Of a DNA stretch of 64,000 nucleotides, positions 1 to 12,899 are shown piece after piece. Numbering within the stretch: the first letter of the stretch is position 1; every line of letters begins with the position of its first letter. The stretch is from Steromphala cineraria (Eukaryota; Mollusca; Gastropoda; Trochida; Trochidae), in contig OU744723.1 in NCBI GenBank assembly GCA_916613615.1, positions 31,936,171 to 32,000,170 of the forward strand, in the 5' to 3' direction. A program made the position numbers and the translations under genes. Under the pieces are notes generated by a model. The model was not told the DNA's origin and did no database searches. It saw only the letters and a program-made list of their open reading frames with translations.

Positions 1-1181
1 GCGAGTAATGGGACTGCAGTTTGACCTGGTGTAAAGGATTACTTATCTCAGTAAGGATAATAATTTGAATATTTTTATTCTGGGAACTAGACAGATTATG
101 ATCAGACTGGTAGCAAGGTGTTTTCCAAGTCGTATCTATTCTTAACATAACCTACCTTTTAAGATATGATCATTGTATCCAAAGTATTGTTTTATTAGGT
201 TGATGAAATGTAACGTATACAGTGTTATCTTTGATATACAATTTTATTGATCTTGTGAGTCTGCCAAAACCCTAAATTCTAAGGCAAATTTTCCAAACAC
301 ATGTAAAACAAGTCATTGATACAAAAATATTTTCCTTTCAAAGAAAACCTTCATAAATGTAATGAAGATAGCAGATAAATGTAACATACATTAACAAATG
401 GGATTACACGGTCTACGCAAGGTCAGTATCAGATGTATGAATGTGAAAGGATGTTACGAAATTTACATGTGAATCTAAGATCACAGCAAGTTTAAATATA
501 CCGTTGCACACTTACAGCTCAATCAAGAGAAATAACTGCTGATGGATATGAGGTATGATTTTGAAGTTTCTTTTTTTCCCTTATTGGCAATCATACATGT
601 ACGTTTTGATATTAAATATCAACGTCTCACAATAACATCTGAAAATTTCACTTCTATTTCTACGATTAAGACTGACAACCTTATGATCAGAATCAAGATG
701 AGCTTATTACAAATTTTATTTTTATACTTAATAGAACCCATAAAATACAAATAACAGGAACATATAATATAATGTATTTAAGTTTTGGTTTGTATATAAA
801 CAACATTTAAGCTGGGATCAAAACATAATTCAACAGAAACCTCTTGAACATATATACAAACAAGGCTGAACAAAATAATAATGCATCCTCTAAACACGTT
901 GTACATTTAAAAAGCTGCTCCACGAGTAAAGGGGGTAACCTATGACAAACAATATCAATTGCGTCATTTGCCCAAGAAGTATGAACTGGATTGTAGATTG
1001 TTGTATAATTCTAAAGTCTATCGAGGTTGAATAAAATTGAGTCCAAAATAAATTTTTAGTGATATATTGTATGTAGTCCACCTCACCCTTACTATACCTG
1101 GTTTTGAAAATAAGTTAAGAATATACATGTACATCATCTTACAAATGGTGATTATCATCATATACCTTTTGTTTAACATAC
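1..1181. other. AT-rich sequence, no gene seen
   Basis: Only short open frames of low-complexity composition. No domain, RNA gene or clear repeat was recognised. The end of this stretch adjoins a possible minus-strand exon. Confidence 0.5.
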
Positions 1182-1710
1182 CTATATTTGTGCTTCTTAA
1201 AATATAAAGAAGGAAGACAGTCATCTGTTTATTCCGCGGAATACTCAGGCTTTTGAGGTCTGTATTAAGATAATCCAGGCTGCAAATACAGAACGGCTGA
1301 CGAAGTTTTCTGTCACTAAATAAAACATTTTCAGCCAATATGGTCGTTGAGTGTGCTGCATACTTGACAGACCATTCCACCTTGACTCGATGTCCCTTTA
1401 CGTTGAGTGACAGCAGAATGATATAGAATATATAAATAAGAACATATTGTCCAATATCGTCTCTTTCAGTGAACACCAAATCTCTTACAGAACCTAAACC
1501 AATATTATTCAATCTGGATGTGGTTTTGTCCAGCTCTGTCTGTCCACGTTGTTTGACCAAAGTTATGATTGTCATTTTCCCTCTCGTTATACAGAAATGC
1601 TCCTGGTCCCAGACAGTCCACACACTGAATTGCTGGTATGATGCCTGAAAGTCAATGATATTCATGTGATTGGCCTTGACGGTCCCGATATATGTACCTG
1701 CCACTAATGG
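1182..1710 (-). CDS. Possible exon of an unrecognised gene
   Basis: A long minus-strand open frame spans this stretch. It begins after a plausible acceptor (aatatttcag, complement of 1711-1720) and ends at a good donor (TATAG followed by GTATGT, GT at 1181-1180). The peptide contains FQASYQQFSVWTVWDQEHFC near the start and a hydrophobic run (VLIYIFYIILLSLNV) in the middle. No domain was recognised. Its reading phase does not match the candidate exon at 2412-2784 under the simplest splice choice, so the two may not be joined directly. Degenerate copies of the FQASYQQFSVWTV-coding segment lie just upstream (1780-1995). It could equally be a decayed repeat. Base composition is less AT-rich than the flanks, which mildly favours coding. 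Confidence 0.28.
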
Positions 1711-1779
1711 CTGAAATATTGCCCAAGCGGCGTTAAGCATTAAATCACTCAATCACCGAATATGTGTAATTATTTGCCG

Positions 1780-1995
1780 ACCCGAAGTCCAAAAGCAGAT
1801 ATGTTTATATATTTTTACTTGACATTCCACAATCTGAAGTGCCGCCCCGAAGTCTAAACGCCAGCATTATTTATGTAATCATGCTAGACAGTCCACATCC
1901 TTTATTGCTGACATGAATTTAAAATCAAATATTATAGATGCTTGTCCTAAACAGTCTACAAACTGAATATCTGACATAAAGGCTAGAAGTAAATC
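1780..1995 (-). repeat. Degenerate tandem copies of an exon segment
   Basis: On the minus strand, two to four decayed copies of the segment around 1606-1655 (ending 'gtggactgtct') recur about every 50-90 bases: near 1780-1800, 1820-1860, 1889-1930 and 1948-1990. None keeps an open frame. This is local duplication of a short piece followed by decay. Confidence 0.4.
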
Positions 1996-2411
1996 TAATT
2001 AATGTAATGGTGTCTGTGGATCCGATAAAAACACTATTGACCAACTACGAATTCAAGTGTCTATTGAAAGCAACTTTTGGTCCTATAACATTATCGTTTT
2101 GGTTACATCAAGGAAAGAACAAAAAACATGGTTTGACTATTTCTGACAGCGGGTCATGATTACACAAGCATAACTCATTTAAAAAAGCATCAGATCTTTT
2201 TTTTGCCAGAAAAAAATCATTATATTTGTTCGATTCTGCTATTACGGTAGCAATATGAAAGATATTTACTTGGTAAAACTGAAAAATGAAAGACTTGAAA
2301 TGTGTAACACAGTTAACATGGCTTTCAGCTATTATCAACTATATCTGTTATCAAAACGATATTATATATTTGGACAGAGTTTTGACAAACATCATAATAA
2401 TTGATACGCAC

Positions 2412-2784
2412 CCAAAATTTAGAATGGTAAAGTCCTTGGTTATTTTCTCCATGGAGAGATCTGGTTCACTGTAGATAGTGAGTCGGAAGTTGTAGCAACA
2501 GTTTGTACTGTACAGGCACCTGCCTTTGCTGTTGACACAGGGACCAGAGAAGATCTGTCTCCGGCACTCCTGTCTCTCACACAGATCCAAGGTTTTATTA
2601 CTTAGTTCTCTGGTGGAGATGTCCAAGAACCCTAACTGTATGAAGCACTTCGACTTGTACACCTTGCAGTTGAGCAGAATATAAATAATGTTCGTGTGTT
2701 TGAAGCTTTCTTGCATGGAAGTAACAGTGCATTTGGATCTTTTCAAGGCTTGAGGTACATTGATGTGGAACTGTGAAGGAGTCA
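2412..2784 (-). CDS. Possible cysteine-rich exon, unrecognised
   Basis: Minus-strand open frame preceded by a good acceptor (attatattttag, ending at 2785) and followed by a possible donor (TTTTGG|GTGCGT near 2411). The peptide is cysteine-rich (LDLCERQECRRQIF, then GPCVNSKGRCLYSTNCCYNF), which suggests an extracellular disulfide-bonded domain, but no known family was recognised. The segment IYILLNCKVYKSKCFIQL weakly resembles FYIILLSLNVKGHRVKVEW of the candidate exon at 1182-1710, so both might come from one gene with repeated domains. Splice phases do not agree simply. A transcript would decide it. Confidence 0.33.
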
Positions 2785-2849
2785 CTAAAATATAATGGTT
2801 GTAAATATATGGAAGATATACTAAAAAGTTGTTAAAGTATAGCAACATT

Positions 2850-3715
2850 TAGGCACGACAACTAATCATAATTTTCGTGAAAACGTGTGCTAGATGGGAG
2901 TTGGTAGTCACTCCTTTACAATATGATTCAAGCTTTTGGAATATTCATATCATATTTTAGAAAATTTGATAACTTAAGTTAAGTTAACTGACTACTACAT
3001 GCTTACCTTGTTTTTTTACAAATGATTTTGTCATTCAATATAATAAATTAATTAATACTTTTAAAACACCTAAAGCAACTTAGTGAAGCTTCTCAAAGGT
3101 AGCTCCTTGAGTCTGAAACACATGATACACAGGCATATTCAACAAAATTCTCAGAATTTACTTTTGCCCTTTCAGGTTATCATTATTTTAAAAACAAGTT
3201 AACTGTCCCGAAAATAATTTATTTTCACTCACTGAAGTTGCTTCCTCGAATTTCACTGTGTATACATCGTTTTAGTCCAGCATGGAAGTGAAGTAGAATA
3301 ATGTTTTCTTCTGCCTCTGTTTTGCATATCTGGTCTCTCTAAAGTATAAAACCCTGGTCTGGAGATTTTAGTGAAAATACATTGAAAGCAAAGTTACAAG
3401 AAGCCTATCCATCACCCACTGTGTAAATAGTATTTGAAATGACAGATGTTAAGCATTCTGAATTCATATACTTATTACTAAGATGTATTCTTCAAAAAGC
3501 CCTTTTGCAACCCCAGTTATGTTAATAAAATTTTATCAATTGTAGGAAATTATAATATGACAAATGTTGTGTACATGAAATGCTCTTAAGATACATTTAG
3601 TTATAGAAGTTTACAAAACAAATGTATTGTTAGCTTTCCCATTCATTTAAGCCATCCCACCAAACATCATGAATTGGCACTTAACTAAAATAGCAGTAAT
3701 ACTGCTGACAGCAAG
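2850..3715. other. Intergenic or intronic AT-rich DNA
   Basis: No coding signal, RNA gene or repeat recognised between the cysteine-rich candidate exon and the 35-bp minisatellite. Confidence 0.5.
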
Positions 3716-3724
3716 AAAACCTCT

Positions 3725-4520
3725 CATTCACTCTCGTAGATCTGAGTCGGAACTTAATATATTCACTCTTTGAAATCTAATGCAGAATCGCACACCTTCA
3801 CTCTTTTAGATCTGAGACTGAACCTCACACATTCACTCTTTTAGATCTGAGGCTGAACCTCACACATTTACTCTTTTAGATCTGAGGCTGAACCTCACAC
3901 ATTCACTCTTTTAGATCTGAGGCTGAACCTCACACATTTACTCGTTTAGATCTGAGGAGTAACCTCACACATTCACTCTCGTAGATCTGAGGCTGAACCT
4001 CACACATTCACTCTTTTAGATCTGAGGCTGAACCTCACACATTTACTCTTTTAGATCTGAGGCTGAACCTCACACATTCACTCTTTTAGATCTGAGGCTG
4101 AACCTCACACATTTACTCTTTTAGATCTGAGGAGTAACCTCACACATTCACTCTTTTAGATCTGAGGAGTAACCTCACACAATTACTCTTTTAGATCTGA
4201 GGCTGAACCTCAAACATTTACTCTTTTAGATCTGAGGAGTAACCTCACACATTCACTCTTTTAGATCTGAGGAGTAACCTCACACATTCACTCTTTTAGA
4301 TCTGAGGCTGAACCTCACACATTTACTCTTTTAGATCTGAGGCTGAACCTCACACATTTACTCTTTTAGATCTGAGGAGTAACCTCACACATTCACTCTT
4401 TTAGATCTGAGGAGTAACCTCACACATTTACTCTTTTATATCTGAGGACTAACCGCACACATTCACTCTTTTAGATCTGAGGCGTAATCTCACACATTCA
4501 CTCTTTTAAATCTCACACAT
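3725..4520. repeat. 35-bp minisatellite, about 22 copies
   Basis: Tandem array with a strict 35-base period. The unit runs from 'cacacattcactctttt' through 'agatctgaggctgaacct'. Variants alternate at a few positions: attcactc/atttactc, and ggctgaacct/ggagtaacct. Copies at both ends are more divergent. The AGATCT palindrome is present in almost every unit. The array has no long open frame and is probably a neutral minisatellite. Confidence 0.95.
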
Positions 4521-4529
4521 TGTAAAGAT

Positions 4530-6089
4530 GGTAGAAGATTATGAAAAGGGCAAAATTAAGAAAAAAACAATCAATCTTATCGCTTTATTCAAAAATTCTT
4601 TCAAAGACTGTTGCACTAAAATACGTTGATTTAATCTTAAAATATAATACTGGAATACAAATATTTTTTTGATAACTTGATACTTTCAACATTGTAGTCG
4701 ATATGTAAAAAAATAATCTTGGTTTTAATTCCTTATTTTTTTGCCATTGTGTTATATTTAGGTTATATTTATCGTGTTTGAAGAAAAGACCAATGAAGTA
4801 AATTGTTATACAACGCATAAAAACTTTTTTCTGTTACTCACCTTCGAAACATCAAGAAGCAGCGAACTATCAAGATTATGACTTCCTGTTAATATGCAAG
4901 TAAGTTGTTGTTTCAAAAACATTGGCTGCTGACATCTTCCAAATCTAAGACACAGCTGCGTGCACATCCTTGCACCATATGGCTGCCTTACGTCTAATCC
5001 GTCTAATCCGACAGACATTTTTGTAACATATGTGCAAAAGAGTACAGAATACAGAAGCGTCATCTCAAAGGAATTTACAATTTCTGAACACCCTCAAACT
5101 TCAAACATATATATAACAGAACTTCATTTCGATACCAGCAATTTGAAACTAAGTCGCTGATGCAATTAGATAAGGACAATATTAATTTAATATAATTTTT
5201 ATAATATTTGTCATTCATTATCAAATGCCTAGAAAACTTTACATCTATTAAGATACTGGTATGAGTACCTGCAGATTTACACATGTATATATGTCTTTAT
5301 TAGATTATGAGTATGCTTATCATTGCAGTTTTACATTAATGACAGTGTGGTAAATATTAGAAATACTATAAAGTTTTAAATGACTTTTAACATGAGCATG
5401 GGAAGCATGTTCATGGATATTGTAAATGAGTAACTAATATCGATGCAGATATAATGTGCAGATCCTAGACAAGGACAAAACTATTTTCCAGTTATAAAAC
5501 CATAAAGAGTGATTTAAATCTGCCTTGCCTTGTCCTTCTTCACACAGATCCAGACAATTGATTGGTTAACCTTTAGCGAGGACATTTGAATTCAAGTTAT
5601 GTCTCTTAGAATGTTAAGAGGGAAATGAAGAAATACTTTTGAAAGGTTTGGAACAAGATTTTTATGCTCTCCTATGTTGGAAGGAATTGATAAACAAGTA
5701 TGTATACAGATATATACATATCGCTGTACATGTATGTTACAACCTATTAGAACTTATTTCTTCGTTGTTTGATGCTGTAGGAAGGTAAACATCCATATAG
5801 TTATAGGTATAGTTGTTGAGTTGTATTATATTTATACAAAGACATGAGGTTATGCTTGTATTTGTGTTACCGACTGATGAAGGTAATGTTATCTTAGTGC
5901 TATGGATAAGTAGACAATACATCCAATGTTATCTTGGTGCTATGGATAAATACATTAAGTTTAAATGTTATCTTTGTGTTAAGATTCTTAGACAATAGAT
6001 AATTGTTATCATTATGCTTGGATCGTTAATTTATTGTCGTTACCTATATTTCCCCTTAAAGTATTAAAAACCATAACTAATCGGAGTAA
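4530..6089. other. AT-rich DNA with a short local repeat
   Basis: No convincing gene. At 5885-5990 the motif 'aatgttatctt.gtg.ta' recurs three times about 40-46 bases apart (near 5885, 5928 and 5966), a small degenerate tandem repeat. Short open frames on both strands look random. Confidence 0.45.
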
Positions 6090-7987
6090 AGTAACTTTTG
6101 TTTACACTTCCCTCTTTGATTTTGACCGACCCTGATATCCCGAAATCGCCAGTTTTATTGTAATACCTTCACTTGATACTTTCTGTCGCTACATAAACGT
6201 TTCACCATACTGCATCTACACACAGGTGTTGTAAGCTTTCTTTCTTAAAACACACTGGTTGTCGTGGCATAACAGAAACATTGATACCAAAGTTCATATC
6301 AAAATATCTCACAGAGAGTCAGATTCGTTTTGATAGAACCATTCTGCGTTCGGGGTAACACCAAATACCGACACTTTGTGTATGCATGTTCTACATGTAT
6401 TCATTGGGCAAACACACTTAAGACATCCATGTTCCTAAGACAAAGTTTGCTTATAAACAATCGTTTTATGTACTATAAAGTTGTCTTCATATTAAAATCA
6501 ACTTTCCTCCTCATTCTGATTTTTATTCCAACATTTGAGCACTCTGAGTTATATCTATTAACTGCTATCACCCATTCATTTCTCGTGATATGACACAGTC
6601 ACCTGATGTGATAAGAGCTTACCGTGTACTTAACGGACAACACATGGCTATTGATAGGCTAATATCTGTAACAAAACCATGGTCTACTTGTAACTGTTAT
6701 CAAACAATATCTGAATCATATTTAGTATAAATTATAATCAAGGAAAGTTATCAAATGCCTATGTCAAATCAACCATAAATCTATTTTTTAAGGGAGGGAA
6801 AAAAGTTTACCATTAAATGTTTATAAATTTACATTTAGTTACTATTCTACATTGTACTAATTATTTATCAACCCCGGGAAACATGATATTTGCACTTAGT
6901 TTGAAATAATGAAATATACTTTTGTTGTGTTAAATTGAGCATTTGTGCAGTTCATTTGGTAATAAGTTCTTCGCCTTTTCTTCTTTAAAATATTTAAATT
7001 TCGCTTACCAATATAATGGTGCATCTGTAAAAAATTGTGTTTACTCTTACACCAATGTATTTCCTTCAGTACAATTTGAATGTCATAATATGGTTTTAAC
7101 TCTTTCATCATTCAACACAAATTGATGGTTCACTTATTCCACTTATTGAACAAGACGTTATAAGTTACTCAGCACATTAATGAATAAACTAGGAACCATC
7201 TTTGTTTAATACAATGCATACATCCTTTATCATAAAGAAAGACTGACGGAACATATTTAACATGTAACCCTAAATGGATTAATTGAATTTCTTCAAATAA
7301 GTAAAAAAAAGTCAGACTTTATTATAATATCAACTCCTCCATTTAATTATATCTAAATTTGTATTATTGTTGTATAGGACATCCTGATCCATGTATAACA
7401 TTACATGCAAACAGCACAGACTTTGCCTCTGGTTCATAGTCCAATATATAAACTGAAAACTTTGGTGAATATATAGAAGTAGTTCTCTGTGTGTGCACTT
7501 ATGATGGCGATACTTACTTCGATGAAATCGCAGCATTAGAACATTGTTATGCCATGAGAAAAATAACTCTTTAAAAAGAGATTAAAGTAATTACATAACA
7601 ATACGATCTTATTGTTTGGACGAATGTGTCACAAATCATCTGCATGCCAAAAGTATGCTAGTCTTTGAATATGAGTATCATTTGTGAAAAGAATTTGATT
7701 TTACTTTTAAAACCAAGAAAATAGAGAATCTCAACCTTTCTTTCTGAATATTTTACTTTTATCAACGAGTGTTGATATATTTGACATCAGAAGACACGAG
7801 GGTGAGATTCTATTTATCATCCAAAATCATTTTGCATCATAAAAGCATGACAAATGTACATTTGAACACTGCATAGCCCTAAAATTCCTAAACCATTGAT
7901 GTCATAGGATTGTGACGTCATCGTCTTTATGACGACATAGCATTTTCACGTTGTTGTGTTAATGACGTTATAGCGTGGCTCAAGATA

Positions 7988-8070
7988 TTGCAATCATGTC
8001 AACAACACAGACATGTAGTAGTACAAGGGTCTATCTAGTTTGGATCAATCTCACCACCCCAGTACCTAAT
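7988..8070 (+). pseudogene. Relic of TRIM propeller sequence
   Basis: The stretch 'caatcatgtcaacaacacag' through 'ctatctagtttggatcaatc' aligns with the intact TRIM gene around 22915-22985, which encodes the LLSTIQTS...LSTLDQS part of the propeller. The homologous relic in the second P block (54170-54310) extends further upstream. It is non-coding now: a decayed fragment. Confidence 0.6.
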
Positions 8071-8107
8071 TTCACATACGTTTTGTGTTCGGAGGAAAAC
8101 GTTTAAC

Positions 8108-8175
8108 TCTACACACACACAAAGATAATAATAATAAATAATAATAATATACAAAATTTGTATAGCGCCCTATAT
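8108..8175. repeat. Microsatellite and SINE/LINE-like tail
   Basis: A short (AC)n run is followed by (AAT)n and 'ttgtatagcgccctatat', which resembles the 3' tail of molluscan retroposons. This tract is absent from the paralogous block at 54340-54395, so it was probably inserted here or lost there. Confidence 0.45.
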
Positions 8176-10099
8176 GGCTTAACTAAAAGCAATTCTAAGA
8201 TCCCACCCATTTTCATGTTATATTAAATATTCTATGTCAGTTGGTTGGGGAATCTTTTGTACAATTTATTATACGTAAACAATGCCAACCAAGATGTGAT
8301 TGATCAGCTAATGACTAGATAGATGGCTGAGATAACAGAACATGTGAGTTTCCTGCTTGTGTTCACACCTTGTGGAGCATGAACGACCAGATGCAAAAGA
8401 ATTCATATATAGTTGTTTAAAACTATATATCTAATATAAATAATTATCTAAGAACATTTGAATTTTGTTTCGTCTGATCCAATCTCCAAACGAATATTAG
8501 TGTTCTACCTCAAGAGAACTGGGAATACGATTACATTTATACTCAAACTTTATACACTCTTGACACTTTCTATTAAAACTGCAGTATTTTATCAAGCAAT
8601 TAAATACTTAAATGTTTAAATGCATCTTTAATCTTACGATTTACTGGAGGTTCAAACTGAACTAAAAAAAGGATATTAAAAAGCAACTCCGTGAATTTCA
8701 TTAAAGGTTGGTTTCATGATTTAAATTCAAATATATAAACAAAATGACACTTTTATTTGATATACTATTAAACATGAAGTTCAGAAAAAAACTAGTTATA
8801 TACCCTATCGAACGTTATCAACTCATAAATGCAATTCTGAATGCTTTAGATACACTGTATGTTACAATCGTGTCAGTGATTAACTCATGTCATTGTTCAG
8901 TTTCCCCATCATCACCGCGTCTTTATATCCTCCTGTTGTCCAATGGCTTTAATCAATTCTTCCCTCCAGAAGTCAATGATTCTCGATGATATAACAGTAA
9001 TTGTGGACTTTGGCAAATATAAACAAAGGCAATTACCGTAATTAACATATACTTCATTGAGTAATATATTCGATCTTTGACTAATTCATTATATTTGTTG
9101 GCATAATACAAAATAACTGATTCGTGTTGATACATTATTATTAAAGGAAGCCGATTCACTCTAATCCATGTTAGCAATGGTGTTTGTTTAAATGTATGTC
9201 GATGGACGCCGTGTGTCGATAACATATGATAACAGAAGCAGGTTGACCTAGATAAAGACAGATTGTGATATCTACTGATACGATCATGTGACTATCAACA
9301 TCACGAGACATGTATTTAGGGGCGGGTAACAGTTCAACTTTGTAAGGTAAGCAGTAAGAATTAAAGACAAGAGGATATATCACCCTGTGTGTCGGGGAGA
9401 CATGACCTGAAACTAAATACATGTATGTATGTTTATATTTCTTGTACAATATATCCGTGTTTACAATGCCTTTAAAAATTGATATACATGTAAAATAAAA
9501 GTTATCATTACAAAAATAAAAGACAAAGTTGAATAACTAATTGATATCATCTTCTTAGTTTGAGAGAATTTCCCTACAGATAAAATATCTATTTTCTTTA
9601 TTAATCACATTAATCAGAACGCAGCATTAAATGAATCCCTTCCCAGGAAGAGAATATAAAGAAAACGTAATCTGGGGGAAAAGGGGATTCCCAATATGTG
9701 TCCATGCTACGACCTATTAACTTCTTAAATAGAAAACGAGGCTAAGGTTGCTTCCTACTTCCTGGTTCGTGTAATGGCTGTATGCATCTCTTAGGTCTGT
9801 TTGTTTTTCATGGGCTAGAACTGTAGATGTCTGTAAAAAAGAATCGCATTAAAGCAACAATAACAAAAACTATATTGAATAACAATTCAGGTAACACCAC
9901 AAACAACCCTTATAGTGGATAGTTACAGTCGTGGTAAATTCATAGGTCAGACCATTGTGCAAGCAAACCATCAGATTGATTGCCTTTCTTATCATCACAG
10001 TTTCACTACAGCTGCGTAGGTAAGTTTGTTTTCTAGTGCAAATATCATGTAATTTGAAAAGTTTTTGAGGCATCCCAGCATTGCGAAAAGGAAACTGAT

Positions 10100-10770
10100 A
10101 AATGTTAAAAAATGTCACTGCATAAGTTAAAATATATTAAGAGCCTCTCATGCAACACTGACATTTACAGGCGGCACCAACTGGCTACTACTTTAGATTG
10201 TATGACCATTGTTAACATGGCCACTATTTACAGAAAATTCATTCACTATACATATATTCATTTGGTAGCAATGACTTATTTTATTAATTATCAATTTATC
10301 AAAAATAATCAACGATCATGTTTCTGCTTAGGAAAGAAGTGAACATTTCTTATCAGTCATGAAAAATCTTCTGTTTTTCAACTGGTCTATAAGCCACGAG
10401 TTCGAAACTAGGTTTTGAATTCAAAATTTGTAAATGTCTTGTATTTCGAAAATTGCAATTATAGTGAGTGTATGTGATTTGCACAGAAATCATTGACCTT
10501 AATTTGACATCAGACATCAAAATATCATTTTACTATCAGGTGTAAACAGCTTTACTGGGTAAACACCACGACGTGCAGTTCTAAGAAATATGAGTTTGTA
10601 TTAAAAACCAACTAAGGAGCTCGTGTGTCACTCTAGATCTTGACGAGCATATGGATCGCAACATTCTATTTATTATTTGGTTTTACTAACTTTTTTTAAA
10701 TGAATAGATTGACGAGAATGTCTTGAATAATTCTAAGATTCAAATATTGTGACACTTAATAATATGATAA
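10100..10770. repeat. Duplicated block B, copy 1
   Basis: Matches about 50590-51260 in the same orientation, for example 'caggcggcaccaactggcta' at 10169 and 50645. In copy 1 it follows block P; in copy 2 it precedes P. No gene recognised. Confidence 0.85.
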
Positions 10771-10799
10771 ATGACTACTGATGTCGAAAGATTCACTCT

Positions 10800-11130
10800 A
10801 TGCATAAGGTATGATAGCAGAAGCAAGTTGACCTAGATAAAGACAAATTGTGATAACAACTGATACGATCATGTGGCAATCAACAGATAATTTGGGGTGG
10901 ATACCACTTCAAATGTGTAAGGTAAGAAGTACAAATTTTCAGGAAGGGGTATTTTACTTTGTGGGTCGGGGCGGCATGATCTAAAATCCAAATATATATG
11001 TTTATATTTCTTGCAAGATACATGTATATCTGCGTTGACAATGCCTTCATAAAATGGATCTAAATTTACACCTATTTGGAAAATGATAATATATGCTTTA
11101 ATGAAATTATTATACGTATTTTGAGGTTGA
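10800..11130. repeat. Diverged copy of the end of block P
   Basis: Shares 'agttgacctagataaagaca' and following sequence with 9240-9480, and with 51985-52075 and 56630-56880. This element (A) thus occurs at least four times, at junctions of the larger duplication. Confidence 0.7.
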
Positions 11131-11134
11131 CAAG

Positions 11135-12810
11135 AACACTTTATATTAAGGTCCAAATTCTAAACCATATTCTAATGTTTATCTTAGTGATTGTAATAAA
11201 TACCTTAGCAACTGAATTGCGTAACTAGATTGACCATTTATATAAAGATATGACAAAAGTTGACAAAACGGCATTTGAAAATAACCCCTGTCTAGTAAAA
11301 TATAATTATTACCAAATAAAATCAAGAAATTAATACCAAAAGTAGATTAATCATATCATCGACAATAACATAACAGAATAGAAATAAATAATTAATATTC
11401 ATAACAGCTTGAATTTCACTAACATTTACATAAGTTCACCAAAATATCTCAGAATTAATGATTGATAATTCAAAACATTACGAGTGATTATAATTAGCAG
11501 TTTTGTTATACAGATGAAATTGACACTCATAAAAATCCTCATTCTGTCAGTTGCCAGCTTTATGTAGGACTGTGGACTTTCATCAAATATCTGTCTCCCT
11601 GTCCGTTTGTCGCATGTGTTCTTCACGGGTTACGCACCAACTCAAGGTGTACATTTACGGCTTAAGAAATTTCAACATTCAATGCAAGTTGTTTTTTAGG
11701 AGAAACATCAATTTTGTTTTTGTTAATTTAGGGGTTGTATGCTGTGCTTGCTTTACGCCTCAATCTATTTTCAAACCGAGCTTGGCTTCTTAGAGACTGA
11801 TCATAAATTATATATGAAAAGTGATATTATTTATCAAAAGCTATTATGGAAAGAATTATAAAATACATATATAATGATATTATAAAATTTAAATTGTTGT
11901 TTTTTAATGCAAATTTCCCAAAGACCCTTTAATGAAAGGTTAAGTTTAAGCTCTGTTTAAAACACGATTTGCTTAAATATTAAACTTATTCCTGCTTTCG
12001 CAAAGTCGTGTTGTCATTTAGTGATGGCGGGATGATTTAAAATGTTTTTTTTTGTTATTGTGTTGATCGGGCTTCAGCCCCTTGACACTATATCATCACA
12101 ATCACTGTATTGTCGATCAAATAGCCGTCTTGCAACCGTACTGCTAGCATACTGATGTACAATTAACCCTTTAAATGCTAAACTATAGCCAGCACGAATA
12201 CTATAGGAAAGAGATACAATCTTTACACGTTATGGTATCAGAGTGCACGTTTCAAGGGCAAAGCATGAATGCAATGTAATGCATGGAGCATTATGTAATG
12301 AAATGCATATTGATATCCATAGTCTTACCTACTTTCCTCATTTTAGATAAATGTAAGATAGTAAAAAAAGTTATGTATGGTTGACGACTAGTGTATAGCT
12401 GATAAGGGATAGTTTTGTTCCAATTTGAAGTCTTAATCCGTCTTTGCAACTGTACCGTCCATTAACTACGCCTTGATTTCACTCCAATTATCACTGACAT
12501 AACTACAAATGTACAATCGAAAATATTTTCATATCGTATCTTAAATATTTTAATGTCCATACAGAAAGTGAAGTGATCGAGTAATTTCTCACGGATGGGA
12601 TCTAAGCGATGAATGTAGAAAAACATTATTTTGTAAAAGTGATATGATGATATCATTAATGTTTATATTCCTCCTGCATTTCGTTTATTATAGCTTAACA
12701 TTCTCTACAGCAATAAATGTATGTCTTGACCAATGGGTAACATTCTGTATGCACAAGTTATACATGAAATCCATATTTGACCCAAAAAATACCCGACAGA
12801 ACTCTGGCAA
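11135..12810. other. AT-rich DNA, nothing recognised
   Basis: Short, random-looking open frames only. No repeat or RNA gene was recognised. Confidence 0.5.
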
Positions 12811-12816
12811 TTAACG

Positions 12817-12899
12817 ATGTTAAGCGGACATATTGTCAAATTTAATGAATATGGTATGATGTTAAGCGGACATATTGTCAAATTTAATGAATATGGTAT
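12817..12899. repeat. Perfect 42-bp tandem duplication
   Basis: Two almost identical adjacent copies of a 42-base unit (atgttaagcggacatattgt and onward), starting at 12817 and 12859. The identity suggests a recent slippage or duplication event. Confidence 0.9.

Larger units (their letters stand above)
6090..10060. repeat. Segmental duplication block P, copy 1
   Basis: Nearly the whole stretch recurs in the same orientation at about 52100-57440. Clear anchors are 6900-7560 with 52975-53640, 7640-8100 with 53680-54340, 8160-8560 with 54395-54760, and 8580-10055 with 56000-57440. The copies differ by substitutions and indels. The second copy has about 1.2 kb extra (roughly 54790-55990), including a MITE. 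Shared short open frames carry frameshifts between the copies, so they are unlikely to be genes. Confidence 0.9.

Noticed and set aside
3725..4520. CRISPR array
   Set aside because: Repeats are directly adjacent with no unique spacers, and the genome is eukaryotic.
7330..7536. Conserved small protein (also at 53403-53609, minus strand)
   Set aside because: Similarity comes from the segmental duplication as a whole. Flanking non-coding DNA is equally conserved and there are no gene signals.
8953..9449. Conserved minus-strand proteins (also 56313-56838)
   Set aside because: Same reason: part of duplicated block P, with frame changes between copies.
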